DNA from: JAIRNF01 sp031551125
Lineage (GTDB): Bacteria > Bacteroidota > Bacteroidia > Bacteroidales > UBA932
Reading direction: 5' to 3'
Assembly: GCA_031551125.1 (NCBI GenBank)
Contig: JAVBOB010000018.1
Coordinates: 1-59,995, forward strand
Length of the DNA: 59,995 bases
The notes beneath the pieces were generated by a model. That model was not told where the DNA came from, did no database searches, and saw only the letters and a list, made by a program, of their open reading frames with translations. Positions 1-7,169 of this stretch are shown here, in pieces. Every line of letters starts with the position of its first letter. Position 1 is the stretch's first letter. Position numbers and translations under genes: made by a program.

Positions 1-36
1 CCGCAATGTGGACAACGTAATTTGCGCATAAAATAG
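1..36 (+). CDS. C-terminal tail of an unknown protein (5' end outside window)
   Basis: Only the last 11 codons and a TAG stop (34-36) are inside the window. The tail reads PQCGQRNLRIK; a Pro-x-Cys-Gly group so near the end looks like the second knuckle of a zinc ribbon, but one half motif cannot name a family. Support for a real gene end is positional: the stop falls inside the left arm of a strong hairpin at 28-75, the usual place of an intrinsic terminator. No function is claimed. Confidence 0.35.
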   Translation, partial: PQCGQRNLRIK

Positions 37-75
37 AAGTTAGATGAAACTTGTTTCATCTAACTTCTATTTTAT
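28..75 (+). terminator. Strong intrinsic terminator hairpin
   Basis: A perfect 23-bp stem (28-50 with 53-75) closed by a 2-base loop (TT, 51-52). The arm starts A-rich, so the 3' arm ends in TTTTAT on the plus strand. It sits at the stop codon of the gene entering from the left. Being almost perfectly palindromic, it could also act on the other strand. Confidence 0.6.
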
Positions 76-211
76 CACGGTAAATACCAAACTTATTGAC
101 GGTTACAATTTACTCCACCAACTGTTTTTGGCATCATTATCTCTTTTTTGTGTAAAAGAAATAAATCTTTATTCCTTATATCGCTTCTTTATTAGCCTTT
201 CACTTCAAAAG

Positions 212-1108
212 TTACACCCAAAGCTTAGCTGGGTACTCTCCCTTTTTAATCAGGTTATTTATGCTGAATATAGCTGAGTTTCTGTCATCTTGGTAGGTTA
301 CACCAAACCATTTTGCCGTTGTTTGCAGCACTTCGACTTCTGCTTTTTTACCTTCTATCAGCTCATTTACTGCATAAGGAATATAAAACTCAGATGTTGG
401 ATTTTGTCCATTTTTATGCAGGAACTCGGTAAACATGTTTCGAAGATGTTCAAAAATGTCGGGAGTAAAACCCCAACAGTTCATTGATACCAGCTCGCTT
501 TCGGAAATGTCAATTTTTGATGTGTTATCTTTATAAAAAACCACTCCTCCGGAACGTTCTATTTGCGTGCGTTCCACAACGGATTGCAAAATACCGTTTT
601 GTACGCTGCAAACCCCTCTGGATACTGGGCCTGATTCCGATAATGTGTTTCCCAACCGATAGGCAACCATTGCATAACGGTTAACCGTTTGCACGGTGCT
701 CAGAAACTGGGATAACACCTTAAAAGCATCGGCGCCGTAAAAGTCGTCTGCATTAATTACGGCAAATGGTTCACGAATGGCTGAAGCACCCATAAGTACA
801 GCATGCCCTGTCCCCCAAGGTTTTGTGCGTTCTTGGTGGTAAGAGCAGCCATCGGGTACGTAATCCAATTCCTGTAGAACAAAATCGACCTCTATATTTC
901 CTTTAAATCGGCTCTGAAAAATCTCCTTAAACTCTTTTTCAAAGTTCTTACGTATAACAAATACAACTTTTCCAAATCCGGCACGAGCAGCATCAAACAC
1001 AGAGTAGTCCATAATAGTTTCCCCATTAGGACCTAATCCGTCCATTTGTTTAAGACCTCCATAGCGGCTGCCCATTCCGGCAGCTAGAACTAGTAGTGTA
1101 GGCTTCAT
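212..1108 (-). CDS. Sugar-phosphate nucleotidyltransferase family protein
   Basis: A 298-residue protein of the NTP_transferase fold, which transfers a nucleoside monophosphate from an NTP to a sugar phosphate or similar acceptor in the cytoplasm. The family signature LAAGMGSRYGG lies at residues 8-18, followed by Lys20 of the nucleotide-binding loop; INADDFYG near residue 117 supplies the metal-binding aspartates. The substrate cannot be read from the sequence, because UTP-glucose-1-phosphate, mannose-1-phosphate and phosphocholine enzymes share these motifs. It stands alone, convergent with the gene entering at the left edge, and has its own promoter-like box at 1217-1224, giving an mRNA leader of about 100 bases. 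Confidence 0.85.
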   Translation of the reverse strand: MKPTLLVLAAGMGSRYGGLKQMDGLGPNGETIMDYSVFDAARAGFGKVVFVIRKNFEKEFKEIFQSRFKGNIEVDFVLQELDYVPDGCSYHQERTKPWGTGHAVLMGASAIREPFAVINADDFYGADAFKVLSQFLSTVQTVNRYAMVAYRLGNTLSESGPVSRGVCSVQNGILQSVVERTQIERSGGVVFYKDNTSKIDISESELVSMNCWGFTPDIFEHLRNMFTEFLHKNGQNPTSEFYIPYAVNELIEGKKAEVEVLQTTAKWFGVTYQDDRNSAIFSINNLIKKGEYPAKLWV

Positions 1109-1216
1109 CAGCGTTTAAATAGCTTAGTTTGGTTGTGATAAATAAAATACTAAAAATAATACTTCCCCTTCGTTTACTGGTCGTTATGCCGGTAAGCATG
1201 CTGGTCAAAAGCGGTG

Positions 1217-1224
1217 CAAAATTA
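1217..1224 (-). promoter_or_regulatory. Bacteroidota -7 promoter box (TAATTTTG)
   Basis: Minus-strand TAATTTTG fits TAnnTTTG and lies about 110 bases upstream of the nucleotidyltransferase start codon. No convincing -33 box was found, so confidence is moderate. Confidence 0.45.
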
Positions 1225-1530
1225 CGATATAAAGCGGCATTCCCATATATAGTCCATCTTTTAACACAAAGAGCAGCTGTTATAACGAAGTCAATTCGGC
1301 ATGCGTTCAGAGAAATATAGGCTTAGAGTTATTTCTCCTTATCTTCCATTTAATACTTGAAGATAGAAAAAAATCGCGACTAAACCGGAAAATAGTATAA
1401 AGAATTCAAGATAAACCATAAAGTCATTGGTAACAAGTTAACTAGCTTATTCTTAGCCCGTGCTTTTCAGCAAGTATATTTTACAACGTTAGCTTGTGGT
1501 TCGTTCACATTTTTTAGGATGTTTTTTACC

Positions 1531-1538
1531 TACCTTTG
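1531..1538 (+). promoter_or_regulatory. Bacteroidota -7 promoter box of nfnA (TACCTTTG)
   Basis: TACCTTTG matches TAnnTTTG exactly and ends 20 bases before the ATG at 1559. Because the transcript would start near 1543, the upstream in-frame start at 1496 cannot be used; this fixes the nfnA start at 1559. Confidence 0.65.
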
Positions 1539-1558
1539 CGGCCAAACAATACTTACCC

Positions 1559-2419
1559 ATGTTTAGAATAGCACAAAAACGCCTGTTGGCACCGAATATT
1601 TACTTAATGGACATTGAAGCGCCACGTGTAGCACGTTCGGCACAACCCGGACAGTTTGTAATTATACGGGTGCACGAGAAAGGCGAACGTATTCCGCTTA
1701 CCATTTGCGATTATAACGCTGAAAAAGGAACGGTAACTATTGTTACCCAAGTGGTAGGCGCATCCAGCCGGTTGATTTGTGCAAAAGAAGAAGGAGACAG
1801 CTTCCTTGACTTTGTAGGCCCGCTCGGTCGTCCGTCCGATTTCATATACGAACCCGTTGACGAGCTGAAGAAGAAAAAGCTACTCTTCATTGCGGGAGGG
1901 GTGGGTACAGCTCCCGTTTATCCACAGCTAAAGTGGTTACATGAGCGCGGTATTGAAGCCGACTTAATTGTTGGTGCAAAGACAAAAGATATGCTCATTC
2001 TTCAGGATGAGATGAAAAAGGTATCCGCAAACCTGTATGTTGCAACCGATGATGGTACTGAAGGATTTAAAGGGCTGGTGACTGATTTATTTAAGCAGCT
2101 GATGAGCGAAGGCAAACAGTATGACGAAGTTATTGCCATAGGGCCTATGATAATGATGAAGTTTGTATGCCTTGTAACAAAAGAGTATAATATAAAAACT
2201 ATTGTAAGCCTTAACACGCTTATGGTTGATGGAACGGGTATGTGTGGAGCCTGTCGTGTAAGCGTTGGTGGAAAAACTATGTTTACTTGTGTTGACGGGC
2301 CTGAATTTGACGGTCATCTCGTTAACTTTGACGAAGCCATGCGCCGACAAGCCATGTATCGTGATATTGAAAAGGAAGCCGACTGCCAATGTTTGGCTGA
2401 TTTAGACAACAAAAAATAA
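1559..2419 (+). CDS. nfnA: NADH-dependent reduced ferredoxin:NADP+ oxidoreductase subunit A (NfnA)
   Basis: A 286-residue flavoprotein of the dihydroorotate dehydrogenase electron-transfer-subunit family. In NfnAB it binds NAD(H), FAD and a [2Fe-2S] cluster and, with NfnB, reversibly couples ferredoxin plus NADH oxidation to NADP+ reduction by electron bifurcation. Visible features: RIPLTICDY (flavin binding), LLFIAGGVGTAP (nucleotide binding) and the C-terminal cluster ligands Asp224, Cys229, Cys232 and Cys244 in DGTGMCGAC...TC. The start at 1559 is chosen over an in-frame codon at 1496 because the promoter box lies between them. nfnB follows after 111 bases. A sulfide dehydrogenase role is a weaker alternative for this gene pair. 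Confidence 0.9.
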   Translation: MFRIAQKRLLAPNIYLMDIEAPRVARSAQPGQFVIIRVHEKGERIPLTICDYNAEKGTVTIVTQVVGASSRLICAKEEGDSFLDFVGPLGRPSDFIYEPVDELKKKKLLFIAGGVGTAPVYPQLKWLHERGIEADLIVGAKTKDMLILQDEMKKVSANLYVATDDGTEGFKGLVTDLFKQLMSEGKQYDEVIAIGPMIMMKFVCLVTKEYNIKTIVSLNTLMVDGTGMCGACRVSVGGKTMFTCVDGPEFDGHLVNFDEAMRRQAMYRDIEKEADCQCLADLDNKK

Positions 2420-2440
2420 AACTTGAGCAGAGATGAAGGA

Positions 2441-2488
2441 ACAAAGACAATAGACACAAAATGCCCTCTTCTTGTCTTTGTTTTTTTG
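2441..2488 (+). terminator. Terminator-like hairpin between nfnA and nfnB
   Basis: A 10-bp perfect stem (ACAAAGACAA at 2441-2450 with TTGTCTTTGT at 2472-2481) with a 21-base loop, running directly into seven or more T. It has the form of a rho-independent terminator but is A/T-rich, so it probably gives partial readthrough or processing between the two subunit genes. Confidence 0.45.
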
Positions 2489-2530
2489 TCCTTGCTCTTT
2501 CATCCCTCTTTTAAATAACCTCTATCTGCA

Positions 2531-3922
2531 ATGGCTAACAATATTTCCCGAGTACCTGTAAGAGAGCAAGACCCGAAAGAAAGAGCAACCAACTTTGAAG
2601 AAGTATGCTACGGATATAACGCTGATGAAGCGGCGCTTGAAGCAACACGTTGCCTTATGTGTAAAAATCCGCGTTGTGTTGGAGCATGCCCCGTAAGCAT
2701 AAAAATACCGCAGTTTATTGCTCGCGTTCGTGAAGGAAAATTTGCCGATGCGGCTAAAATTATTGCTGAAGATAGCAGCCTGCCTGCCGTATGTGGACGC
2801 GTATGCCCTCAGGAATCGCAATGTGAAGGCGCTTGTATTTTGGGAATAAAGAAAGAACCCGTTGCCATTGGTAAGCTTGAGCGCTTTGTAGCAGACTGGT
2901 CGAAAGACAACAACGTTGACCTTTCCAAACGTGAGCCGCTAAACGGACACAAGGTGGCGGTTATTGGCAGCGGTCCTGCCGGATTATCATGCGCCAACGA
3001 CCTTGCTCGCATGGGATATGAAGTAAAAATATTTGAAGCGCTACACAAGGCCGGAGGTGTGCTGGAGTACGGTATTCCCGAATTCCGCTTGCCTAAAGAA
3101 CGTGTGGTGAAACATGAGGTAGATAACCTACGCAAGCTGGGTGTAAGTATTGAAACCGATGTGGTAGTTGGGCGTACCATTACCATTGACCAGCTGATGG
3201 ATGATGAGGGTTTCGATGCCGTATTCATTGGTTCCGGTGCAGGACTTCCTAAGTTTATGAATATACCCGGCGAGAACCTTAACGGTGTAGTTTCTGCCAA
3301 CGAGTTTCTTACCCGTACCAACCTGATGAAGGCTTACGATAAGGCTTACGATACCCCCATATACGTTGGTAAACGGGTAGCGGTTGTAGGTGGCGGAAAC
3401 GTTGCTATGGATGCCGCACGCACGGCTTTGCGACTAGGGGCTAAGGTTACCATAGTGTACCGCCGTACAGAAAAGGAGTTGCCGGCACGTGTAGAAGAGG
3501 TACACCATGCGAAGGAAGAGGGTCTCGAATTCCAAATGCTTACCAATCCTATTGCCATACTTGGCAACGAGAAGGGATGGGTAAAAGGTATGACCTGTAT
3601 TCGTATGGAGTTGGGTGAACCGGATGCTTCGGGTCGTCGTAGCCCTGTGCCTATGCCTAATTCAGACTTTATTATAGAAACGGATGTGGTGATAATGTCG
3701 TTGGGAACATCACCCAACCCGCTTATTTCGTCCACTACTCCGGGACTTGATATTAATAAGTGGCAGTGTATTGTGGCCGATGATAACGGTAAAACTACCC
3801 GCGAAGGTGTATTTGCCGGAGGCGATGCGGTTACCGGAGCAGCTACCGTAATTCTTGCAATGGGTGCAGGGCGTAAGGCCGCCGCCGCCATTGATGAGTA
3901 TGTAAAAGGGAAAGCGAAGTAG
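2531..3922 (+). CDS. nfnB: NADH-dependent reduced ferredoxin:NADP+ oxidoreductase subunit B (NfnB), glutamate synthase small-subunit family
   Basis: A 463-residue protein of the GltD-like family. The N-terminal helical domain holds two [4Fe-4S] motifs: Cys41, Cys44, Cys49, Cys53-Pro and Cys88, Cys92, Cys98, Cys102. Next comes the FAD Rossmann motif VAVIGSGPAGLS (about 144-155) and a second nucleotide motif VAVVGGGNVAMDAA (about 283-296) for NADP(H). In NfnAB this subunit carries the bifurcating FAD and the ferredoxin-side clusters. GltD of NADPH glutamate synthase looks alike, but no GltB gene is near and nfnA lies directly upstream, which favours NfnB. Length is normal. A large palindromic repeat follows the stop and may stabilise or end the transcript. 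Confidence 0.9.
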   Translation: MANNISRVPVREQDPKERATNFEEVCYGYNADEAALEATRCLMCKNPRCVGACPVSIKIPQFIARVREGKFADAAKIIAEDSSLPAVCGRVCPQESQCEGACILGIKKEPVAIGKLERFVADWSKDNNVDLSKREPLNGHKVAVIGSGPAGLSCANDLARMGYEVKIFEALHKAGGVLEYGIPEFRLPKERVVKHEVDNLRKLGVSIETDVVVGRTITIDQLMDDEGFDAVFIGSGAGLPKFMNIPGENLNGVVSANEFLTRTNLMKAYDKAYDTPIYVGKRVAVVGGGNVAMDAARTALRLGAKVTIVYRRTEKELPARVEEVHHAKEEGLEFQMLTNPIAILGNEKGWVKGMTCIRMELGEPDASGRRSPVPMPNSDFIIETDVVIMSLGTSPNPLISSTTPGLDINKWQCIVADDNGKTTREGVFAGGDAVTGAATVILAMGAGRKAAAAIDEYVKGKAK

Positions 3923-3963
3923 GCAGCTGTAACTGACAGTATAAACGAACCGTTCAAAATATC

Positions 3964-4031
3964 CGTCATTGCGAGCGAAGCGTGGCAATCTGTTCCATTC
4001 AACAGATTGCCACGCTTCGCTCGCAATGACG
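3964..4031. repeat. Palindromic intergenic repeat family A, copy 1
   Basis: A perfect 31-bp inverted repeat (3964-3994 with 4001-4031) around a 6-base loop. The outer part is CGTCATTGCGAGCGAAGCG. Further copies lie at 25076, 33307, 35513, 38919 and 43676, always between genes. This is the well-known bacterial repeat that, when mistranslated, gives peptides such as HASLAMT. This copy is the most symmetrical of the six. Confidence 0.85.
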
Positions 4032-4044
4032 CATTAGGTTTTTG

Positions 4045-4467
4045 TTATTTCAAGTTCTTCTTATATCTCGTCACCATCAGCAAATCTTTCAGCTTTTTAC
4101 TTCCGTCAATATCTATAATTAGCGGAAGTAAACGTCCAATGGGCTTTGCTTGAGCGAATGCCTCCTTTATCTTCTCATCAATTGCCAAAGTCGCAATATC
4201 TTCAAGGTTCTTCTCGGTAAAGAAGAATGTTGTTTTGAAAAATCCGTTCCAAGCCGATAGCCAGAAAATCGTTTTCTTCTTATGAACCACCTTACATAGC
4301 CACGATTTCCCGTCCTTGTAGTAGTTCCACTCCACAGTAAAACCATATTCAGGACTAGCTATGCTAGCCATAAGCTCTTCAAACGCAGCATAGCTCTTTC
4401 CAAGCACTTGTTGTAAAACCTCGTTTGTCGGAAATATTGATTGGTCTCTTAGCTGTTGTGTTTCCAT
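4045..4467 (-). CDS. DUF3788 domain-containing protein
   Basis: A 140-residue cytoplasmic protein of the DUF3788 type, recognised by the order of motifs: an Asn/Glu-rich start, the core FTVEWNYYKDGKSWLCKV, the basic patch HKKKTIFWLSAW, FTEKNLEDI and a Lys-rich tail. No biochemical function is known for the family. An upstream TTG extends the frame to 159 residues, but those first codons translate the edge of a REP unit (the same MCKKQN string precedes the transposase downstream), so the internal ATG at 4467 is taken as the start. The gene abuts REP unit A on its upstream side, so its native promoter may have been displaced. Confidence 0.75.
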   Translation of the reverse strand: METQQLRDQSIFPTNEVLQQVLGKSYAAFEELMASIASPEYGFTVEWNYYKDGKSWLCKVVHKKKTIFWLSAWNGFFKTTFFFTEKNLEDIATLAIDEKIKEAFAQAKPIGRLLPLIIDIDGSKKLKDLLMVTRYKKNLK

Positions 4468-4519
4468 GAGGTATTTGGTTTGCCTAACTTGTGTTTGGTT
4501 TTTTGTATTCTGTTTTTTA

Positions 4520-4568
4520 CACAATTACAAATTGTGAGGTGCTCGAAGCGGCATTGCAAATACCGCTT
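4520..4568 (-). repeat. RAYT-associated REP unit A (two stems)
   Basis: Two adjacent palindromes: CACAATT-ACA-AATTGTG at 4520-4536 and a degenerate AAGCGG...CCGCTT hairpin at 4546-4568. The same pair, 9 bases apart, occurs at 5522-5571, and the mirror orientation at 4890-4938. The second stem here carries a mismatch. Confidence 0.75.
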
Positions 4569-4593
4569 AACCTAAAACTATCAACATCTATCG

Positions 4594-4887
4594 CTAATGA
4601 GTCCTATCGTAGTATGCTTGGTCTTCGGCTATTTGTCCCAATATATCATTTACCATTCTTTCAAAGTCGGGTAAATTGTAGTAATTGTTTTTCTGAATTT
4701 CTTTTAGCAGTTTCTCATTGCTTACAAATTCATTACGTAACAAACTTCCCGGTTTCCAGTTGGGCTCATTTCCTGTTACTCCGTTATTCTGGCGAGCAAG
4801 TTCAACATAGTAGCCTATGTGGGCTACTATACTTAGTCTTTCTGAATCTGTAAGCCCTTTATATAAGCTGGCATTTTCCCCCCTCAG
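4594..4887 (-). pseudogene. Truncated coding remnant cut off by REP unit B
   Basis: On the minus strand an open frame of roughly 95 codons runs from the edge of REP unit B to a TAG at 4594-4596. It reads like a real protein (for example SERLSIVAHIGYYVELARQN, then GNEPNWKPGSLLRNEF and YYNLPDFERMVNDILGQIAE) but has no start codon: directly upstream an in-frame TAA lies inside the REP. I do not recognise the family. The simplest reading is the 3' part of a gene whose 5' part was removed when the RAYT/REP block inserted. Confidence 0.5.
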
Positions 4888-4889
4888 TT

Positions 4890-4938
4890 AAGCGGCATTT
4901 GCAATGCCGCTTGGAATACATCCGAATTTGTAATTCGG
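4890..4938 (+). repeat. RAYT-associated REP unit B (inverted copy)
   Basis: Same two-stem design as units A and C but in opposite orientation: a perfect AAGCGGCATTTGC-type palindrome at 4890-4912, then CCGAATT-TGT-AATTCGG at 4922-4938. The second stem has compensating base changes relative to units A and C (CCG/CGG for CAC/GTG), so the structure is kept although the sequence differs. It ends 4 bases before the transposase stop codon. Confidence 0.8.
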
Positions 4939-4942
4939 AATC

Positions 4943-5509
4943 TTAGCCATACGTTTTCCATTTCAAATCAACTTGAATAATAGCTAAATAGCTATCTTTT
5001 TCAGCATAGTTTCGTGCGCTTGAATACAGATATTCTTCCGGATGTTCCACTATTCCCGAACGCACCGGATTGTTATGTATATACTCTACCTTTTGTGAAA
5101 TAAATTCCGTAGAGAACATCACTTCCGCATGGTTTTCATGTGTCCATAGCTGGTATTCGCCTTGCTTGTTCTGTCGCTTAGCGGCATGTGCAAATAGACG
5201 TAGCATCCATTCTTTACGGCTTTCTTGTCCGGTTTCTATTGCTTCAATAAGCGCTTTACTGGTAAATTTCTTGAAATCGCGTATGGTTCCGCTTAAATCT
5301 TCACAACCGCTGCGAACCAGCAAGTGAATATGATTGGACATGATTACATAAGCGTATATTTCCAGCGCTTTGTGTTGCTGACAGTACCGCAAACTTTCTA
5401 TTACGATATCCCGATAGGTTTTTCGCGTAAACACATCCACCCAGTACACTACCTGAAAGGTAAGATAGTACGCTTGTGTTTGATCTTTTATTTGATATCC
5501 TGTCGGCAT
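4943..5509 (-). CDS. REP-associated tyrosine transposase (RAYT, TnpA_REP)
   Basis: A 188-residue single-strand transposase of the IS200/IS605-related Y1 HUH family. The metal-binding HUH motif is His60-Ile-His62 in MSNHIHLLV, and the nucleophile is Tyr143 in VEYIHNNPVRSGIV, a string typical of RAYTs. RAYTs nick and rejoin REP hairpins. An upstream TTG would add six residues (MCKKQN), but it lies inside REP unit C; the ATG at 5509 is preferred. The gene is framed by REP units in inverted orientation (5522-5571 upstream, 4890-4938 downstream), the arrangement expected for a RAYT and its substrates. It appears intact. Confidence 0.9.
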   Translation of the reverse strand: MPTGYQIKDQTQAYYLTFQVVYWVDVFTRKTYRDIVIESLRYCQQHKALEIYAYVIMSNHIHLLVRSGCEDLSGTIRDFKKFTSKALIEAIETGQESRKEWMLRLFAHAAKRQNKQGEYQLWTHENHAEVMFSTEFISQKVEYIHNNPVRSGIVEHPEEYLYSSARNYAEKDSYLAIIQVDLKWKTYG

Positions 5510-5521
5510 ATTTTGTTTTTT

Positions 5522-5571
5522 ACACAATTACAAATTGTGTGGTGTTCCAAGCGGCATTGCAAATGCCGCTT
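5522..5571 (-). repeat. RAYT-associated REP unit C
   Basis: Palindromes ACACAATT-ACA-AATTGTGT (5522-5540) and AAGCGGCATTGC...GCCGCTT (5549-5571), both perfect or nearly so. It lies directly upstream of the transposase ATG, so its folding in the mRNA leader could also limit translation of the transposase. Confidence 0.8.
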
Positions 5572-5572
5572 A

Positions 5573-5781
5573 ACATTGGGCTTGACTATAGTTATAGTTA
5601 GGATAATCTGTTTCATATTTTTCAGCTGCAAACCCGTACTTAAGTTGCTTTCCCAAAACATCTGCTATTAAAGCCGAATCTTTATACGTACAATGATATA
5701 TGTTGCTTCCCTCTTTATTTTTACAGCTTTGAATGCTTACAGCGAGAACAATGGCAAGAGTCAGGTATAATATTTTTCCAT
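5573..5781 (-). pseudogene. Small lipoprotein gene with a probable frameshift in its start region
   Basis: The minus strand encodes a lipoprotein signal LYLTLAIVLAVSIQSC followed by a short mature part ending in YNYSQAQC. In its own frame no good start exists; the frame runs back into REP unit D. An ATG at 5781 would give MEK and then the signal peptide if the A5 run at 5773-5777 had one more A; as written that ATG runs into TGA after six codons. The last residues meet REP unit C, whose edge supplies the stop. So the gene may be frameshifted at one end and truncated at the other. A sequencing error in the homopolymer is the main alternative. Confidence 0.5.
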
Positions 5782-5833
5782 CGGAATTAGCAAATTTACA
5801 CAGATAATGGTTTATTTTGTTTAGTTCTGCTAG

Positions 5834-5852
5834 GCGGCATTGCAAATGCCGC
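5834..5852. repeat. Single-stem REP fragment (unit D)
   Basis: A GCGGCAT...ATGCCGC hairpin matching the main stem of REP units A to C but without the second stem. It lies 20 bases beyond the 3' end of the dihydrouridine synthase gene and may serve as its transcript end. Confidence 0.65.
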
Positions 5853-5872
5853 TTAACCTGCGCAGGATTTAA

Positions 5873-6853
5873 CTATGCCTCTCCCCACCTTTCCGTAATA
5901 TAGCCGAGTGTACGGTACAGCTCATCTATATCGGTAGAGGTAACCAGCGTCATGCGGGTTTCTTTGAAGTTGGGTAAGGCTTTAAAGTAGCATGAGAAAT
6001 GCCTGCGCATTTCAAGTACACCTACCTTCTCGCCTTTTACCTCAATAGATTTGGCAAGGTGCATTTTTGCCAGCTCTACCCGCTCAACAACGTTTGGCTC
6101 AGGTAATAGTTTCCCCGTTTGCAGGTAGTGCTTAATCTCCTTAAATATCCATGGGCGGCCGTAGGTAGCGCGTCCAACCATTATGCCATCTACCCCGTAC
6201 CGGTCAAACATTTCTTTGGCTTTCACCGCACCGTCAATATCGCCGTTACCTATTATCGGAATTTTCATGCGCGGGTTACGCTTAACCTCTCCTATTAACG
6301 TCCAATCGGCTTCGCCTTTATATAGCTGCGCCCGTGTGCGCCCATGAATGGTAAGGGCTGCAATACCCGTATCCTGTAAGCGTTCGGCCAGCTCAACAAT
6401 AATCTTGCTATCCTCGTCCCAGCCCAAACGTGTTTTTACGGTTACCGGAAGCTTCACGGCATTTACAATCTGGCGGGTCATCTCCACCATCTTGTCGGGT
6501 TCGCGCATCATACCCGAACCGGCACCACGATTGGCTATTTTCTTTACCGGACAACCAAAGTTAATGTCAATAAGGTCGGGCTTAGCGCTTTCGGCAATGC
6601 GCGCCGACTCTACCATTGCCTCTATAATGTGCCCGTACAGCTGAATTCCTACAGGTCGTTCGTAGTCGTATATGGTTAGCTTATTCAGACTTTTTTGTGC
6701 ATCACGAATAAGCCCGTCCGACGAAACAAACTCCGTGTACACCATATCTGCTCCAAACTGTTTACAGATATAGCGGAATGACGGGTCGGTAACATCCTCC
6801 ATTGGGGCAAGAAACACGGGTTGTTCGCCTAAATTTATGTGTGCAATTTTCAT
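5873..6853 (-). CDS. dusB: tRNA-dihydrouridine synthase, DusB-type
   Basis: A 326-residue FMN enzyme that reduces uridine in the tRNA D-loop to dihydrouridine with NADPH. The TIM-barrel start FLAPMEDVTDPSFR (residues 14-27), the catalytic cysteine Cys101 in INFGCPVKKI, the phosphate-binding IIGNGDI and the late VGRATYGRPWIFKEI are all present; the C-terminal helical domain follows. Which uridine is modified cannot be decided here, so DusB is a family-level name. The promoter box at 6859-6866 ends only six bases from the ATG, so the mRNA may be leaderless or nearly so. Confidence 0.9.
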   Translation of the reverse strand: MKIAHINLGEQPVFLAPMEDVTDPSFRYICKQFGADMVYTEFVSSDGLIRDAQKSLNKLTIYDYERPVGIQLYGHIIEAMVESARIAESAKPDLIDINFGCPVKKIANRGAGSGMMREPDKMVEMTRQIVNAVKLPVTVKTRLGWDEDSKIIVELAERLQDTGIAALTIHGRTRAQLYKGEADWTLIGEVKRNPRMKIPIIGNGDIDGAVKAKEMFDRYGVDGIMVGRATYGRPWIFKEIKHYLQTGKLLPEPNVVERVELAKMHLAKSIEVKGEKVGVLEMRRHFSCYFKALPNFKETRMTLVTSTDIDELYRTLGYITERWGEA

Positions 6854-6858
6854 AACCG

Positions 6859-6866
6859 CAAAGGTA
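6859..6866 (-). promoter_or_regulatory. Bacteroidota -7 promoter box of the dus gene (TACCTTTG)
   Basis: Minus-strand TACCTTTG, an exact TAnnTTTG match, with its last base six positions before the ATG. Transcription would start at or within a few bases of the start codon. Confidence 0.6.
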
Positions 6867-6962
6867 GCTATGTCTATGGAATATGCAGGATTTTAAATTT
6901 GAATTGAGCGCTCTATTAGAATTCTTCGGAATATACTATCACTTTCTACGTACTATCGGAAG

Positions 6963-7036
6963 CAACCCCCTATGGGGGTTGAACTTTTTACCGTGGGCTA
7001 CACCCACGGTTATTTACATTCAGCCCGCTTCGGGCT
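6963..7036. repeat. Three-hairpin intergenic repeat (family B, copy 1)
   Basis: Three short hairpins in a row: CAACCCCC-TAT-GGGGGTTG (6963-6981), CCGTGGG-CTACA-CCCACGG (6991-7009) and AGCCCGCTTCGGGCT (7022-7036). A related array with CCCACGG hairpin and GCCC...GGGC lies at 12130-12175. It occupies the otherwise empty 316-base gap between the divergent dus and peptidase genes. Confidence 0.7.
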
Positions 7037-7124
7037 GTGGCGTGCTTATTATGTTTGGTGGCTTATGCTATTCTGTAACATATATATGTTGCTCAATTTA
7101 TGAGGATTGCTTTGCAAAATTGAC

Positions 7125-7132
7125 TATATTTG
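7125..7132 (+). promoter_or_regulatory. Bacteroidota -7 promoter box (TATATTTG)
   Basis: TATATTTG, an exact TAnnTTTG match, 37 bases before the ATG of the S9 peptidase gene. Confidence 0.5.
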
Positions 7133-7169
7133 TCCCTATCCGGTATTACGCTAACCAATCAAAATTATC

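Larger units (their letters stand above)
1109..1558. other. Intergenic region between divergent genes
   Basis: About 450 bases separating the minus-strand nucleotidyltransferase from plus-strand nfnA. It holds a promoter box for each flank (1217-1224 minus, 1531-1538 plus). The reading frame that starts at 1496 is only an upstream extension of nfnA and overlaps the nfnA promoter. I see no RNA gene or strong repeat in the middle part. Confidence 0.6.

Noticed and set aside
44..277. 77-residue frame at the left edge
   Set aside because: Starts inside the terminator hairpin and overlaps the 3' end of the nucleotidyltransferase gene on the other strand.
1496..1558. N-terminal extension of NfnA
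   Set aside because: It contains the promoter box TACCTTTG; the family start is at 1559.
2809..3321. 170-residue minus-strand frame inside nfnB
   Set aside because: Antisense shadow of a well-supported gene; Ser/Thr-rich composition without motifs.
3346..4026. Minus-strand reading frame beginning MRAKRGNLLNG with HASLAMT
   Set aside because: It translates the family A palindrome and then the antisense of nfnB; a known artefact of this repeat type.
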